A stretch of 43,456 nucleotides of DNA from Fibrobacter succinogenes. Its GTDB lineage: Bacteria; Fibrobacterota; Fibrobacteria; Fibrobacterales; Fibrobacteraceae. The stretch covers positions 1 to 43,456 of the forward strand of contig CACXIR010000002.1 in the NCBI GenBank assembly GCA_902767785.1. The letters run 5' to 3'. The notes below the pieces were generated by a model, which saw nothing but the letters and a program-made list of their open reading frames with translations, was not told where the DNA came from and made no database searches. Below, in pieces: positions 1 through 8,580 of this stretch (positions within the stretch are counted from its first letter, which is position 1; every line of letters begins with the position of its first letter). The position numbers and the translations under genes were made by a program.

Positions 1-1828
1 TGGAAGCGAGAGTCCATTGCAGAGCCTGGAGTACATTTTCCACCACCACTTCGCAGAACCAGGCCAAAATTCGAACCATGTTGATAAAGGCACTGTGGAC
101 GTAGTCCCAAAGGAACGTCCAGGCAGCGGCACTGTCTTCAGGAGCCGTCGATGCACCCTTTACGCCAATGATGCGGGCACGGGTAAACACCTTCCAGGCA
201 ATGAACATGCCCACAAGGGCCGCAGCAGCGCCCAGGGCGGCAAAAATCACGGGATTCACATGAATGGCGGGGTTGGCCACGGCATAAATAGCCTGGGCCT
301 GCCCTTCAACAGATGCCAGCGAGTCGCGGAAATAAGTGATGCCGATGGAATCGGCCCACAAATAACCGGAGAATATGGAACCAAAAGCCAGCACCACCAT
401 GGGGAACAGCATGGTAACGGGAGCCTCGTGAATGTGGCATTCCGTTTCCTTGTCGCCACGGTACTTGCCAAAGAAGGTCATAATCATAAGGCGACCCATG
501 TACACGGCAGTAATCACCGCAGTGCCAAGGCCCACCACGTAGAAGATGGGTCCCAGAATGGGGCCGCTTGCAAAAAGACGTTCCAGAATCAGGTCCTTGG
601 ACCAGAAACCGGCAAAGCCGGGAAAGCCCACAATGGCAAGGAATGCAAAGATCATGACGCAGGCCGTAACCGGAGTCTTGTTGATCATGCCCCCCATGCG
701 ACGCATGTCCTGCTCACCGGCAAGGGCGTGAATCACGGCACCAGCACCCAGGAACAAGGCGGCCTTGAAGAAGGCGTGGGTAAATACGTGGAAAATGGAG
801 GCGTCAAAGGCGCAGACGCCAGCCGCCATGAACATGTAGCCCAGCTGGGAGATGGTGGAATAGGCCAAGACCTTCTTGATGTCGTTCTGGAATAGCCCCG
901 TAATGGCAGCCCACAAAGCAGTGAACATCCCCACGAAGGCAATGACAATCTGCACCTCGGGAAGCAGGGAGAACATGAGTCCCATACGAGCCAGCAGGTA
1001 GACGCCGCTGGTCACCATGGTGGCGGCATGAATCAGAGCCGACACGGGAGTGGGACCCGCCATGGCGTCAGGAAGCCAAGTAAGAAGCGGGATCTGGGCG
1101 GACTTGCCCGTGCAACCGATAAAGAACAGGACTCCCGCCAAGGAAAGAGGCAAAATCACCTCCTTGATGGTATCGGAACCCATAAGCATGTTGACAAAGG
1201 CGGCAAGGCTATCGTAGTTCAACAGGTTGGACCCGCCGATAGTCACCAGACAAAGCATGCCCAGCAAAAATCCAATATCGCCCACGCGGTTCACAATGAA
1301 AGCCTTGTTGGCAGCCTTGCAATTCTTGATGTCTGCGTTCCAGAAGCCGATAAGCAGGTAGGAGCAAAGTCCCACGCCTTCCCAACCCAGGAAGGTGAGC
1401 AGCAGGCTGTCGGCAAGGACCAGCACAATCATGCTGAACAAGAACAGGTTGATGTAGGTGAAGAAACGGGCAAAGCCGCGGTCACCGTGCATGTAGCCTA
1501 TGGAGTAGAGCGTAATAAGCGTCCCGATCCCCGTCACAAACAAGAGCATGATCCGGGAAAGGCCATCGAATAGGAATCCGATATCCGCCCGGAACAAGGG
1601 AATGTCAATCCAGTTGCAGAGGGTTTGCCTAAGGCCGGTCTCGGGCATGGTGAGGGCAAGGATTGCCACCGTGGCAAAGGAAAGCGTCGGGAAAAGCACT
1701 GCAAGACCACCCACAATGCCTTCGGAAGCACCCTTCTTGCTGCCGGAAGAAATCACGGAAATCGTCCCCAAAAGGATGGTTCCAATCAAGGGGAAAAGAG
1801 GTATAAACCAAAGCGGTAAATATGTCAT
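1..1828 (-). CDS. nuoL: NADH-quinone oxidoreductase subunit L (3' end cut by window edge)
   Basis: NuoL is the large antiporter-like proton-pumping membrane subunit of complex I. About 609 codons are readable from ATG at 1828 to the window edge with no stop. The translation is strongly hydrophobic and has NuoL hallmarks: a GWEGVGLCSYLLIGFW helix early in the protein, then a TWLPDAMAGPTPVSALIHAAT segment and an HAFFKAALFLGAGAVIHA segment. The start lies 3 bases after the nuoK stop, with an AAGGGG ribosome site inside the nuoK end. Family members are about 610-700 residues, so most of the protein is present. It is the last visible gene of the nuo operon; nuoM and nuoN would be expected beyond the edge. 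Confidence 0.95.
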   Translation of the reverse strand, partial: MTYLPLWFIPLFPLIGTILLGTISVISSGSKKGASEGIVGGLAVLFPTLSFATVAILALTMPETGLRQTLCNWIDIPLFRADIGFLFDGLSRIMLLFVTGIGTLITLYSIGYMHGDRGFARFFTYINLFLFSMIVLVLADSLLLTFLGWEGVGLCSYLLIGFWNADIKNCKAANKAFIVNRVGDIGFLLGMLCLVTIGGSNLLNYDSLAAFVNMLMGSDTIKEVILPLSLAGVLFFIGCTGKSAQIPLLTWLPDAMAGPTPVSALIHAATMVTSGVYLLARMGLMFSLLPEVQIVIAFVGMFTALWAAITGLFQNDIKKVLAYSTISQLGYMFMAAGVCAFDASIFHVFTHAFFKAALFLGAGAVIHALAGEQDMRRMGGMINKTPVTACVMIFAFLAIVGFPGFAGFWSKDLILERLFASGPILGPIFYVVGLGTAVITAVYMGRLMIMTFFGKYRGDKETECHIHEAPVTMLFPMVVLAFGSIFSGYLWADSIGITYFRDSLASVEGQAQAIYAVANPAIHVNPVIFAALGAAAALVGMFIAWKVFTRARIIGVKGASTAPEDSAAAWTFLWDYVHSAFINMVRILAWFCEVVVENVLQALQWTLAS

Positions 1829-1831
1829 AGT

Positions 1832-2146
1832 CTACCCCTTCATATCCGAATAAGAATCCGCATCAACACTTTCCTTGTTGCGGAAAATCATGATGACCAT
1901 GGCAAAGCCCACGCAAGCTTCTGCAGCCGCCACCGCAATGGAAAACAGCGGAACGATCTGGCCCACAACGCTTGCCTCGGCAGGCAACGTTTTAGCGAAG
2001 CCCACAAAAGAAAGGTTCACGGCATTCAGTGCAAGCTCAACACCCATGAGCACAAAGAACAGGTTGCGCCTTGCAATGGCAACCGTAAGCCCAATGGCGA
2101 AAATCACCAGGGCCAAAATCTGAATGTACATCGGCTGGAGTTCCAT
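1832..2146 (-). CDS. nuoK: NADH-quinone oxidoreductase subunit K
   Basis: A small membrane subunit of complex I involved in proton translocation. It has 104 residues and three hydrophobic segments, the usual family size. The two buried glutamates known to matter in the family are visible at about E37 (GVELALNAVNL) and E76 (AAAEACVGFA). Its ATG overlaps the nuoJ stop by one base (TGATG), which indicates translational coupling. The C-terminal tail is short and polar. Confidence 0.96.
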   Translation of the reverse strand: MELQPMYIQILALVIFAIGLTVAIARRNLFFVLMGVELALNAVNLSFVGFAKTLPAEASVVGQIVPLFSIAVAAAEACVGFAMVIMIFRNKESVDADSYSDMKG

Positions 2147-2688
2147 CAGTGTGTTTCCTCCCTATTTTCCGCAACCACGGATCCCAGGTGCTTCTTGGCG
2201 AGGAATATGGCGGCCACCATTGCCGAAAGCAAAAGCACGCCGATAATCTCGAAGAGCAGGAAATAGCCCGGGCCAGTAGCGGCCATGTCAAAAAGAGTTT
2301 CAGAAGTGAGTTTCACGGAACCAGGCAGAGTGGCCGAGTCGAAAGCCAGGGGGGCACGCACCAAGGCAAAACCCACCAGACCCGCAAGGACAATCACTGC
2401 CGGGATGACAAACAGGGACACCCCATCGAACATGGGGGTCCGCTTATCCCTGGCGCCGTTCAGCACCATGATCACAAAAGTCACCAGCATCATGATGGCT
2501 CCCGCATAGACCATAACCTGCACCACTCCCAAGAAGGGGCTTCCCACCAGGCCATAAATGCCTGCCAGGGAAACCATGGAAAGGATCAGGGAAAGAGCCC
2601 CATAAAGCGGATGCCTGGAAAGAAGCACGCACAGGGCGGCTCCAACCGCAATGACACCCAGGATGATAAAGTAGATGAGCGCTAGCAT
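2146..2688 (-). CDS. nuoJ: NADH-quinone oxidoreductase subunit J
   Basis: A membrane subunit of complex I. It has 180 residues and five hydrophobic segments. The third helix region (GVVQVMVYAGAIMMLVTFVIM) is the typical NuoJ signature that carries the pi-bulge helix in solved structures. It overlaps nuoI by one base and nuoK by one base, so it is part of one polycistronic message. The length matches the family. Confidence 0.96.
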   Translation of the reverse strand: MLALIYFIILGVIAVGAALCVLLSRHPLYGALSLILSMVSLAGIYGLVGSPFLGVVQVMVYAGAIMMLVTFVIMVLNGARDKRTPMFDGVSLFVIPAVIVLAGLVGFALVRAPLAFDSATLPGSVKLTSETLFDMAATGPGYFLLFEIIGVLLLSAMVAAIFLAKKHLGSVVAENREETH

Positions 2689-3257
2689 TATTTAACCTCC
2701 ATTCCCCAGGTTTCCAGAGCCTGTTTGTTCAAGGTTCCTCCGGGAGCCACCTGGCTCTGATTGTCTTCGGGGTAGTCCTTGGGGTCCCAACTGGTAAGGG
2801 TCTTCAGGTTTGCCACGAATTCATCGCGGGTACGGTGTTCAAAAACTATTTCCTTGGTATCCATGCGGAGTGCATCCACCGGGCAGGCTTCAGCGCAAAG
2901 GCCGCAGAACACGCAGGTCAAATGGTCGATATCGAAACGCTTCACCTTCTTTTCGATACGGGGATCGTCGCTGGCGGTGGCCTCGATAAAGATGCAGTGT
3001 GCAGGGCAAGCCGCAGCGCACATGCCGCAAGCTACGCAACGGGGAGTTCCGTCAGGGCGCAGCATAAGGCGATGCTTGGCGCGGTAGGTACCGCGAACTT
3101 CCGGCTGGCCTTCGGGGTACGAAATCGTAGGCAGAGTCTCGTAGCGGAACAAACCGCGGAGGGCATGCTTGAGGGTTGTCCACAAGCCGCGAATGGCCTC
3201 GAATATATAGAGGCGTTCGCCGAGTGTCATAGGCCTTTGCTTGATAACGCGAGCCAT
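2688..3257 (-). CDS. nuoI: NADH-quinone oxidoreductase subunit I (2x 4Fe-4S ferredoxin)
   Basis: A peripheral-arm subunit that carries electrons through clusters N6a and N6b towards N2 in NuoB. It has 189 residues. Two ferredoxin motifs are visible: CVACGMCAAACP and CVFCGLCAEACP, eight cysteines in total in the expected C-x2-C-x2-C-x3-C-P spacing. The N-terminal 60 residues form the amphipathic region that packs on NuoH. The gene overlaps the nuoH stop by one base. The C-terminal tail (about 40 residues past the second cluster) is rich in charged residues and has no obvious motif. Confidence 0.97.
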   Translation of the reverse strand: MARVIKQRPMTLGERLYIFEAIRGLWTTLKHALRGLFRYETLPTISYPEGQPEVRGTYRAKHRLMLRPDGTPRCVACGMCAAACPAHCIFIEATASDDPRIEKKVKRFDIDHLTCVFCGLCAEACPVDALRMDTKEIVFEHRTRDEFVANLKTLTSWDPKDYPEDNQSQVAPGGTLNKQALETWGMEVK

Positions 3258-4612
3258 CAGTTACCTCCCATAAGTTTTGCAACCACGGCTGTCACCACCA
3301 GGTTCAAAAGGGCAATGTTCAAAATGATCTTCCAGCCCAAATGCATCACGTGGTCGTAGCGGAAGCGGGGCAGAGTCCAGCGGACCCAAATCCACACCCA
3401 GCAGAAGAACACGCTCTTAACCACCAGCACCAGCAGATGGATAAGGGCAGTACCCACGGCAGAGGCAAGGCTGCCTACGGCAAAGCCGTTTACGACAAAG
3501 TTCGCAGGATTGTAGAACATCCAGGCACAGGCGCCGAGGGCGATAAGCACCACGGCAGCTACCCAACCAATGGTCTTGTAGAGCTTGTATTCCTGCAGGA
3601 TTTCCATCTTGTTGGACTGCACCGAAGCGGCCAACTTGCGGGAATAGCGGTAAATCATGTGGAGGAAAGCAAGGGCAAGGAACGCCAGCACCCAGCAAAG
3701 AATTGCCAGAGACCCGCCCATGTGGGCCTGCATGGTCTCAGTAGTCACAAAGGGAACCGAGTAGCCGCCCAAGAAGAGGGTCGCCACCAAGAAGCTGTTG
3801 ATGCAGATGTGGGAGTATTCGCCCATGTAGAACAGGCCGAACTGCATGGCGCCATATTCCGTATGGTAGCCAGCCACCAGCTCGGGTTCGCCTTCGGCCA
3901 CGTCAAAGGGAGCGCGACCTGTTTCGGCGATGCTTGCGATGAGGAAGCAGAAGAAGGCCACCGGCTGGACCACAATGCCCCAGGCGTGGTGTTCCTGCCA
4001 GGTCACGATATCCGTCAGGTTGAAAGAACCTGCCAGCAGCAAGATGCCCATCATAGAAAGCCCGAGGCAAACTTCGTAGCTAATGGTCATGGAACTAGTA
4101 CGCAACGCTCCCAAGAAGCTGTACTTGGACTTGGAGGCCCAACCCGCAAGGACCGCACCGTAGGCGGACAGGGAAGAAAGGCCGAACAGCAAAAGCACGC
4201 CCACGTCGGAATCCACGATGGAACCCGCAATGCGGACGGACTTGCCACCCCATTCAAAGACCATGGGGCCAAACCAGGGTATCACGCAGGGAGAAAGGAA
4301 CACGATGGCAAAAGGAATTGCCGGAGCCACGTAGTACAGGAACTTGTTTGCGCCCTTGGGGGCGAACATTTCCTTGAAGAACAGCTTGGTACCATCGCAC
4401 ATGTTCTGCACATAGCCAAACGCACGAATTTTGCCAAAGAAGGGAATCTTGATGTAGGAACGGTTTGGTCCTTGGCGGTCTTGCATAAAACCGGCGCCAC
4501 GGCGTTCCATGGGAATGAGCAACAAGATGTAAAGGACCGGCACGAAGCAGAAGCCAAACTTCGCAATCGTGATGAGCCATTCCACCCAAGTTCTGGATTC
4601 AACAATATCCAT
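3257..4612 (-). CDS. nuoH: NADH-quinone oxidoreductase subunit H, with extra ~100-residue insertion
   Basis: NuoH is the membrane subunit that forms the quinone chamber with NuoB and NuoD. The 451 residues include the conserved loops ERRGAGFMQDRQGPN (about 36-50) and AETGRAPFDVAEGEPELVAGYHTEYGAM (about 229-256). Typical bacterial NuoH is about 325-350 residues. The excess lies between the GGY at about 282-284 and the last conserved helices that begin near KSVFF at about 399. This insert has two hydrophobic stretches (about 300-320 and 347-367) joined by a basic loop. The reading frame is open and the C-terminal part is normal, so this is not a frameshift. The start overlaps the nuoG stop by one base. 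Confidence 0.95.
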   Translation of the reverse strand: MDIVESRTWVEWLITIAKFGFCFVPVLYILLLIPMERRGAGFMQDRQGPNRSYIKIPFFGKIRAFGYVQNMCDGTKLFFKEMFAPKGANKFLYYVAPAIPFAIVFLSPCVIPWFGPMVFEWGGKSVRIAGSIVDSDVGVLLLFGLSSLSAYGAVLAGWASKSKYSFLGALRTSSMTISYEVCLGLSMMGILLLAGSFNLTDIVTWQEHHAWGIVVQPVAFFCFLIASIAETGRAPFDVAEGEPELVAGYHTEYGAMQFGLFYMGEYSHICINSFLVATLFLGGYSVPFVTTETMQAHMGGSLAILCWVLAFLALAFLHMIYRYSRKLAASVQSNKMEILQEYKLYKTIGWVAAVVLIALGACAWMFYNPANFVVNGFAVGSLASAVGTALIHLLVLVVKSVFFCWVWIWVRWTLPRFRYDHVMHLGWKIILNIALLNLVVTAVVAKLMGGN

Positions 4613-6204
4613 TACGCTTCACCTCCTTCGAGGAGTTTGCCTGTACTCTTGATGGTATCGTAGGTAAGACCGGCGAGAGCGCTTGCGTACTCGCCCACTT
4701 TCTTAAAGGCTTCCACAGCACTTTGCAGCTTGCAGCCTGCAAATTTCGAAAGCACCTGGAAGGCGGGTTCCAACTTTTCGTCGGGACATACCGGGCAGGC
4801 ATTCAGTTTTTGCAAGATGTTCAGGCTGTTCACCATGGTACCCTGAACTTCGCTCCAGTGACGGACTCCTATGGCGATGGTAGCCTTCTTTGCAGTTGCA
4901 TCGTCAAACGGGGTGAGTGCCACCCTGCAGTTGATCTTCTCGAGAACACTGGATGCTGCCGGGTCTTCGCCAAACAGGTCGGCGTTCACCGTCACCAGAG
5001 TTTCGAATTCAGAGGCGCGCTTCATGAAGTCGGCCACATCGGCAAAACCCATAAGTTTCATGCCGGCACGGTTCGCCACCGGATCACCGCTCATAGCAAT
5101 GCCATCGGGCGTACCCACCTTCAGGAGGGAGCCACCAAAAATTTCGGCACGGTCGCCAAGGGAATCCTTCAGCATGCGAATTGCAGCGAGGTCTTCCATT
5201 GTACAGGTACCGCCCGCAACAAGGGCGACCTTCCCGCTTCCAAACGCCGGAGTATGCACGTCCATGGCAGGCAGGCGGTTCTTATCAAAGTTCTGGAAAG
5301 CGAGACGGCTGGTGTTAGAAAGCCAGCTGCGGTTCACTTCCGGATTGCAGCGGGGCATCACGCGGTAGATGCGGCCGTCGGCATGGTCCAGCCAGATGTT
5401 TGCTCCCAGAGAGTCATCCATAGAGACGGTCGGCGTATGGCTGAGCAACCAGACGCGCTTCTGGAAGCGGAAATACTTGGCCGTCATGGCACCCACGGGG
5501 CAAACGTCGGTCACACACAAATCGTATTCGTGATCCAGCTTTTCGCCCGGGAACGTGGTAATGTAAGTGTGGTCGGCACGGCCGGCTAGCTGGAGCTGTT
5601 CGGAACCGGCAATGGTACGCATAAAACGCACGCAACGGTCGCACTGCACGCAACGTTCTTCGTCCAGCAAAACGCGGGGACCGAGGTCCACATGCTTTCC
5701 GCCACGGACCTGACCCTTGGCGTCAACGAACTGGTGGGCGGGATTGCCGTGGTAGTTCTTGCCGTATTCGGGACGCATGCGGGATTCGTTCTGGCCTGCT
5801 TCCATGTAATTCTCTTGCAGGGTGCATTCGCCGGCCTTGTCGCAAATGGGGCAATCCAGCGGGTGGTTCACCAGCATAAATTCCTGAGTGGCCTTGCGGG
5901 CGTTTTTGACGCGGGCAGAAGAGGCCGGCGTGTAGATTTTCATGCCCGGAGCAACCGGCGTGTAGCAGGCAATCACCAGCATGCGGCCGCGGGGGCCTTC
6001 CTGCTCCACCAAGCACTGGCGGCAGTTACCCGAAACCGGCAGGAACGGGTGGTAACATACGTGGGGCGTTTCAATCCCGACAGCCTTGAGGGCTTCAAGG
6101 AGGTTTGTATCGCCAGGAACCATCACGGCCTTATCGTCCACGAAGATTTCCACCTTCGGGCTGTTTTCGGTCGGGAGTTTCGGCATGTTGTAGTAGTTAC
6201 TCAT
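4612..6204 (-). CDS. nuoG: NADH-quinone oxidoreductase subunit G (short form)
   Basis: The iron-sulphur chain subunit of the peripheral arm. Cluster ligands are visible: 2Fe-2S cysteines at about C50, C61, C64, C80; the N5 motif H114-x3-C118-x2-C121-x5-C127; and the N4 motif C185-x2-C188-x2-C191 with C235 in DVCPVGAM. The 530-residue length is much shorter than the ~900 of E. coli; the molybdopterin-oxidoreductase-like C-terminal part is reduced. I chose the ATG at 6204 (MSNYYN), 4 bases after the nuoF stop. An upstream in-frame start at 6276 would overlap nuoF by 68 bases and adds no conserved sequence. Confidence 0.94.
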   Translation of the reverse strand: MSNYYNMPKLPTENSPKVEIFVDDKAVMVPGDTNLLEALKAVGIETPHVCYHPFLPVSGNCRQCLVEQEGPRGRMLVIACYTPVAPGMKIYTPASSARVKNARKATQEFMLVNHPLDCPICDKAGECTLQENYMEAGQNESRMRPEYGKNYHGNPAHQFVDAKGQVRGGKHVDLGPRVLLDEERCVQCDRCVRFMRTIAGSEQLQLAGRADHTYITTFPGEKLDHEYDLCVTDVCPVGAMTAKYFRFQKRVWLLSHTPTVSMDDSLGANIWLDHADGRIYRVMPRCNPEVNRSWLSNTSRLAFQNFDKNRLPAMDVHTPAFGSGKVALVAGGTCTMEDLAAIRMLKDSLGDRAEIFGGSLLKVGTPDGIAMSGDPVANRAGMKLMGFADVADFMKRASEFETLVTVNADLFGEDPAASSVLEKINCRVALTPFDDATAKKATIAIGVRHWSEVQGTMVNSLNILQKLNACPVCPDEKLEPAFQVLSKFAGCKLQSAVEAFKKVGEYASALAGLTYDTIKSTGKLLEGGEA

Positions 6205-6208
6205 AATA

Positions 6209-7516
6209 TTACCAGAAAATTCCAGGACGATAGTTTTCCTGAACACGGGGCTTGGCATGTTCGGGGTTCTTTGCAATCAGTTCGTCGAAGTCTGCCCTGA
6301 ACTTCGCAGTGTAAGAGGAGGTGGGGCCGCCAAGGGAAATGGACAGCGGGCAAATGGTCACGCCGCCAAATCCACCCGAAAGGCTCTGCATCAGTTCCAC
6401 ATCGCCGTCATGACCCTTGCCGTCCACAATCTGGTTCAGAATGCGGTGCAACAGGCCCGTACCTTCGCGGCAAGGCGTGCACTGGCCACAGGATTCGTGG
6501 CTGTAGAAGTTGCCCAGCACATTCAGAAGTTCCGCCATGTTGTGGGTATCGTTAATCACGATCATGGCACCGGAACCGAACATGGTCTTCATGGAGGCGA
6601 GGCATTCATAGTCCATGGTAGCCACGGCACATTCTTCTGCAGTCAGCGGAGCGCAAGAGGAACCGCCCGGAAGAACGGCCTTCAGGTTTCCACCCACCAC
6701 GCCGCCGGCATAGTCGTTGATCATGGTCATCATGGGGGTTCCGAGAGGAGCCTCGTACACGCCTGGGTTCTTCACGTCGCCAGAAATGCAGAACACCTTG
6801 GTACCGCCAGCGCGGGGAGTTCCCATCTTGGCGTATTCCTCGGGTTCGTGGCTAAAGATCCATGGGAGGGCCATGATGGTTTCCACGTTGTTCACGCAAG
6901 TGGGGCTCTTCCATGCACCGCTTACCGCCGGGAAAGGCGGCTTAAGGCGAGGCTGGCCCTTCTGGCCTTCCAGAGAGTTAATCAAAGCAGTTTCTTCACC
7001 GCAGATGTAGGCACCCGCTCCACGGTGGACAAAGATGTCAAAGCAGAACTTGGTGCCCATAATGTTCTCGCCCAAGTAACCGGCGGCATAAGCCTGGTTC
7101 AAGGCCTTGTTCAGGCTCTCGATGCAGGGCAGGAATTCGCCACGGCAGTAGATATAAGCCGCACGGCTACCAAGTGCCCAAGCGGCGATAATCAAGCCTT
7201 CGATAAGACGGTGGGGGTCTTCCAGCATCAGGAAGTGGTCCTTGAAGGTACCGCCTTCGCCTTCGTCAGCGTTCACCACGATGTAGACGGGCTTGCCGGA
7301 ATTGCGAGGCACAAAACTCCACTTCATGCCGGTGGGGAAACCTGCACCGCCACGACCGCGGAGGTTTGAACGTTGCACATAGTCAATGACTTCGAACTGG
7401 CTCATGTTAAACAAGCGGTCCGAAATATTGGCATAGCCACCCAGCTTCTTGTAGACTTCGATGTCCTGGGCACCCTTGCCAAAGTTAGCAGTACAAACTT
7501 TTACACATTCAGCCAT
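6209..7516 (-). CDS. nuoF: NADH-quinone oxidoreductase subunit F (FMN, NADH-binding)
   Basis: NuoF binds NADH and FMN and starts the electron chain. Of its 435 residues, the Gly-rich FMN/NADH loop GRGGAGFPTGMKWSF is at about 54-68, the NADEGEGGTFKDH segment at about 82-94, and the N3 cluster ligands are C343, C346, C349 and C389 (ESCGQCTPCREG, then TICP). In most NuoF proteins the acidic loop reads E-P-G-T; here it reads E-G-G-T, and the DNA confirms this. The start is 2 bases after the nuoE stop. The length is normal. Confidence 0.97.
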   Translation of the reverse strand: MAECVKVCTANFGKGAQDIEVYKKLGGYANISDRLFNMSQFEVIDYVQRSNLRGRGGAGFPTGMKWSFVPRNSGKPVYIVVNADEGEGGTFKDHFLMLEDPHRLIEGLIIAAWALGSRAAYIYCRGEFLPCIESLNKALNQAYAAGYLGENIMGTKFCFDIFVHRGAGAYICGEETALINSLEGQKGQPRLKPPFPAVSGAWKSPTCVNNVETIMALPWIFSHEPEEYAKMGTPRAGGTKVFCISGDVKNPGVYEAPLGTPMMTMINDYAGGVVGGNLKAVLPGGSSCAPLTAEECAVATMDYECLASMKTMFGSGAMIVINDTHNMAELLNVLGNFYSHESCGQCTPCREGTGLLHRILNQIVDGKGHDGDVELMQSLSGGFGGVTICPLSISLGGPTSSYTAKFRADFDELIAKNPEHAKPRVQENYRPGIFW

Positions 7517-7518
7517 AA

Positions 7519-8580
7519 TTACTTTGCCTCCTCGACAGGAGCCGGCTTCTGCGTGGCAGTAGCCTCCTTGGAGGGCTTTGCCGTGCGTTCACCAGAGGTT
7601 GCAATCATGCGATACACATCGCCCACCTTGCCGCTAGCATCCACAAACGCCTTGTCCTTGACGCCGGGTTCGCCCACGGCGGCCCATTTGGAGCCGTTCT
7701 TCTTTTCTACCACAAGCTTGGTAAATTCGGGAGCGCCCTTCCAGGTGAGGGTGGCGCCGTTTTCGTCGGCTTCCGCCTTCACGTTCAGCACCGGAGAGGG
7801 GGGCGCGTAGTCGGCGACCTGGGGCTTTGCCGTGGCGCCGGGTGCGCCGGGATGGCCGCCGTGGCCTTTCACGGTACCGCCCAGCACGTCGTGCTTGGGC
7901 ATGTCGTTCACGTGGGCCTTGCACCAGTCGATAATGCGGTCAATGCTTGCTTCCGTAAGGGTGGTGCCCCGCTTCATCTTGAGTTGACCGTCCACCACGT
8001 CGGTGGCAAAGTCGTCGTTCACCAGCATCATGGGGCCGTTACCGCAACTACCCAAGCATTCCACCTGAAGTATGGTAAACATGCCGTCGGCAGTGGTCTC
8101 GCCGCTCTTGATGCCCAGTTTGTTTTCCACGTACTTGATAAGGGGCTGTGCACCCTTGATGGCACAACTGATGTTGCGGCAGAACTGCAGCAGGAACTTG
8201 CCCTTGGGAGCGTGGTTATACATGGTGTAGAAAGTGGCAACGCCAAGAGCGTGAGCCGGAGCGCAACCGCAAACCTTGGCAGCCCAGCGAATGCCTTCGG
8301 TAGGCACCCAGCCAAACACGCCCTGCACCAGCCAAAGTACTTCGAGGAGTGCCCCCTGCCCCACCGGGTAACGGCTGAGGAGGTCGGCACAGCGTTCCTT
8401 GATTTCGGGAGTATCCAACTTGGCCAGCACTTCCTGAGTAGGCGGCTGGGGAACAGCCTTGTGCACGTGGCCAAAGGTTTCCGCAGGATCCGGAAGAGCC
8501 GGAATAGGCTCCACGGGACGGTCGAACTTCAAACGATTGTTGGCGACAAACTGTACGGCGCCCTGAATATGTTCTCTCAT
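7519..8580 (-). CDS. nuoE: NADH-quinone oxidoreductase subunit E with C-terminal fibronectin-III-like extension
   Basis: NuoE carries the off-pathway N1a 2Fe-2S cluster on a thioredoxin-like fold. The four ligands are visible as C134 and C139 (QFCRNISC) and C175 and C179 (ECLGSC). The core (about 45-235) resembles ordinary NuoE, which is usually about 160-180 residues. Here the protein is 353 residues long. A Gly/His/Pro linker (about 234-258) leads to a segment at about 259-341 with the strand pattern and PSPVLNV...ATLTWKG...VYRMIATSG features of a fibronectin type III-like beta sandwich, then an Ala/Pro/Lys tail. The start codon overlaps the nuoD stop as ATGA. The FnIII assignment is by eye. 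Confidence 0.93.
   Translation of the reverse strand: MREHIQGAVQFVANNRLKFDRPVEPIPALPDPAETFGHVHKAVPQPPTQEVLAKLDTPEIKERCADLLSRYPVGQGALLEVLWLVQGVFGWVPTEGIRWAAKVCGCAPAHALGVATFYTMYNHAPKGKFLLQFCRNISCAIKGAQPLIKYVENKLGIKSGETTADGMFTILQVECLGSCGNGPMMLVNDDFATDVVDGQLKMKRGTTLTEASIDRIIDWCKAHVNDMPKHDVLGGTVKGHGGHPGAPGATAKPQVADYAPPSPVLNVKAEADENGATLTWKGAPEFTKLVVEKKNGSKWAAVGEPGVKDKAFVDASGKVGDVYRMIATSGERTAKPSKEATATQKPAPVEEAK

Noticed and set aside
17..895. 292-codon plus-strand frame opposite nuoL
   Set aside because: The minus-strand frame encodes an intact NuoL with motifs; the plus frame is low-complexity and without family features.
3341..4663. 440-codon plus-strand frame opposite nuoH
   Set aside because: Shadow of nuoH; it has no credible start site, domain or neighbour.
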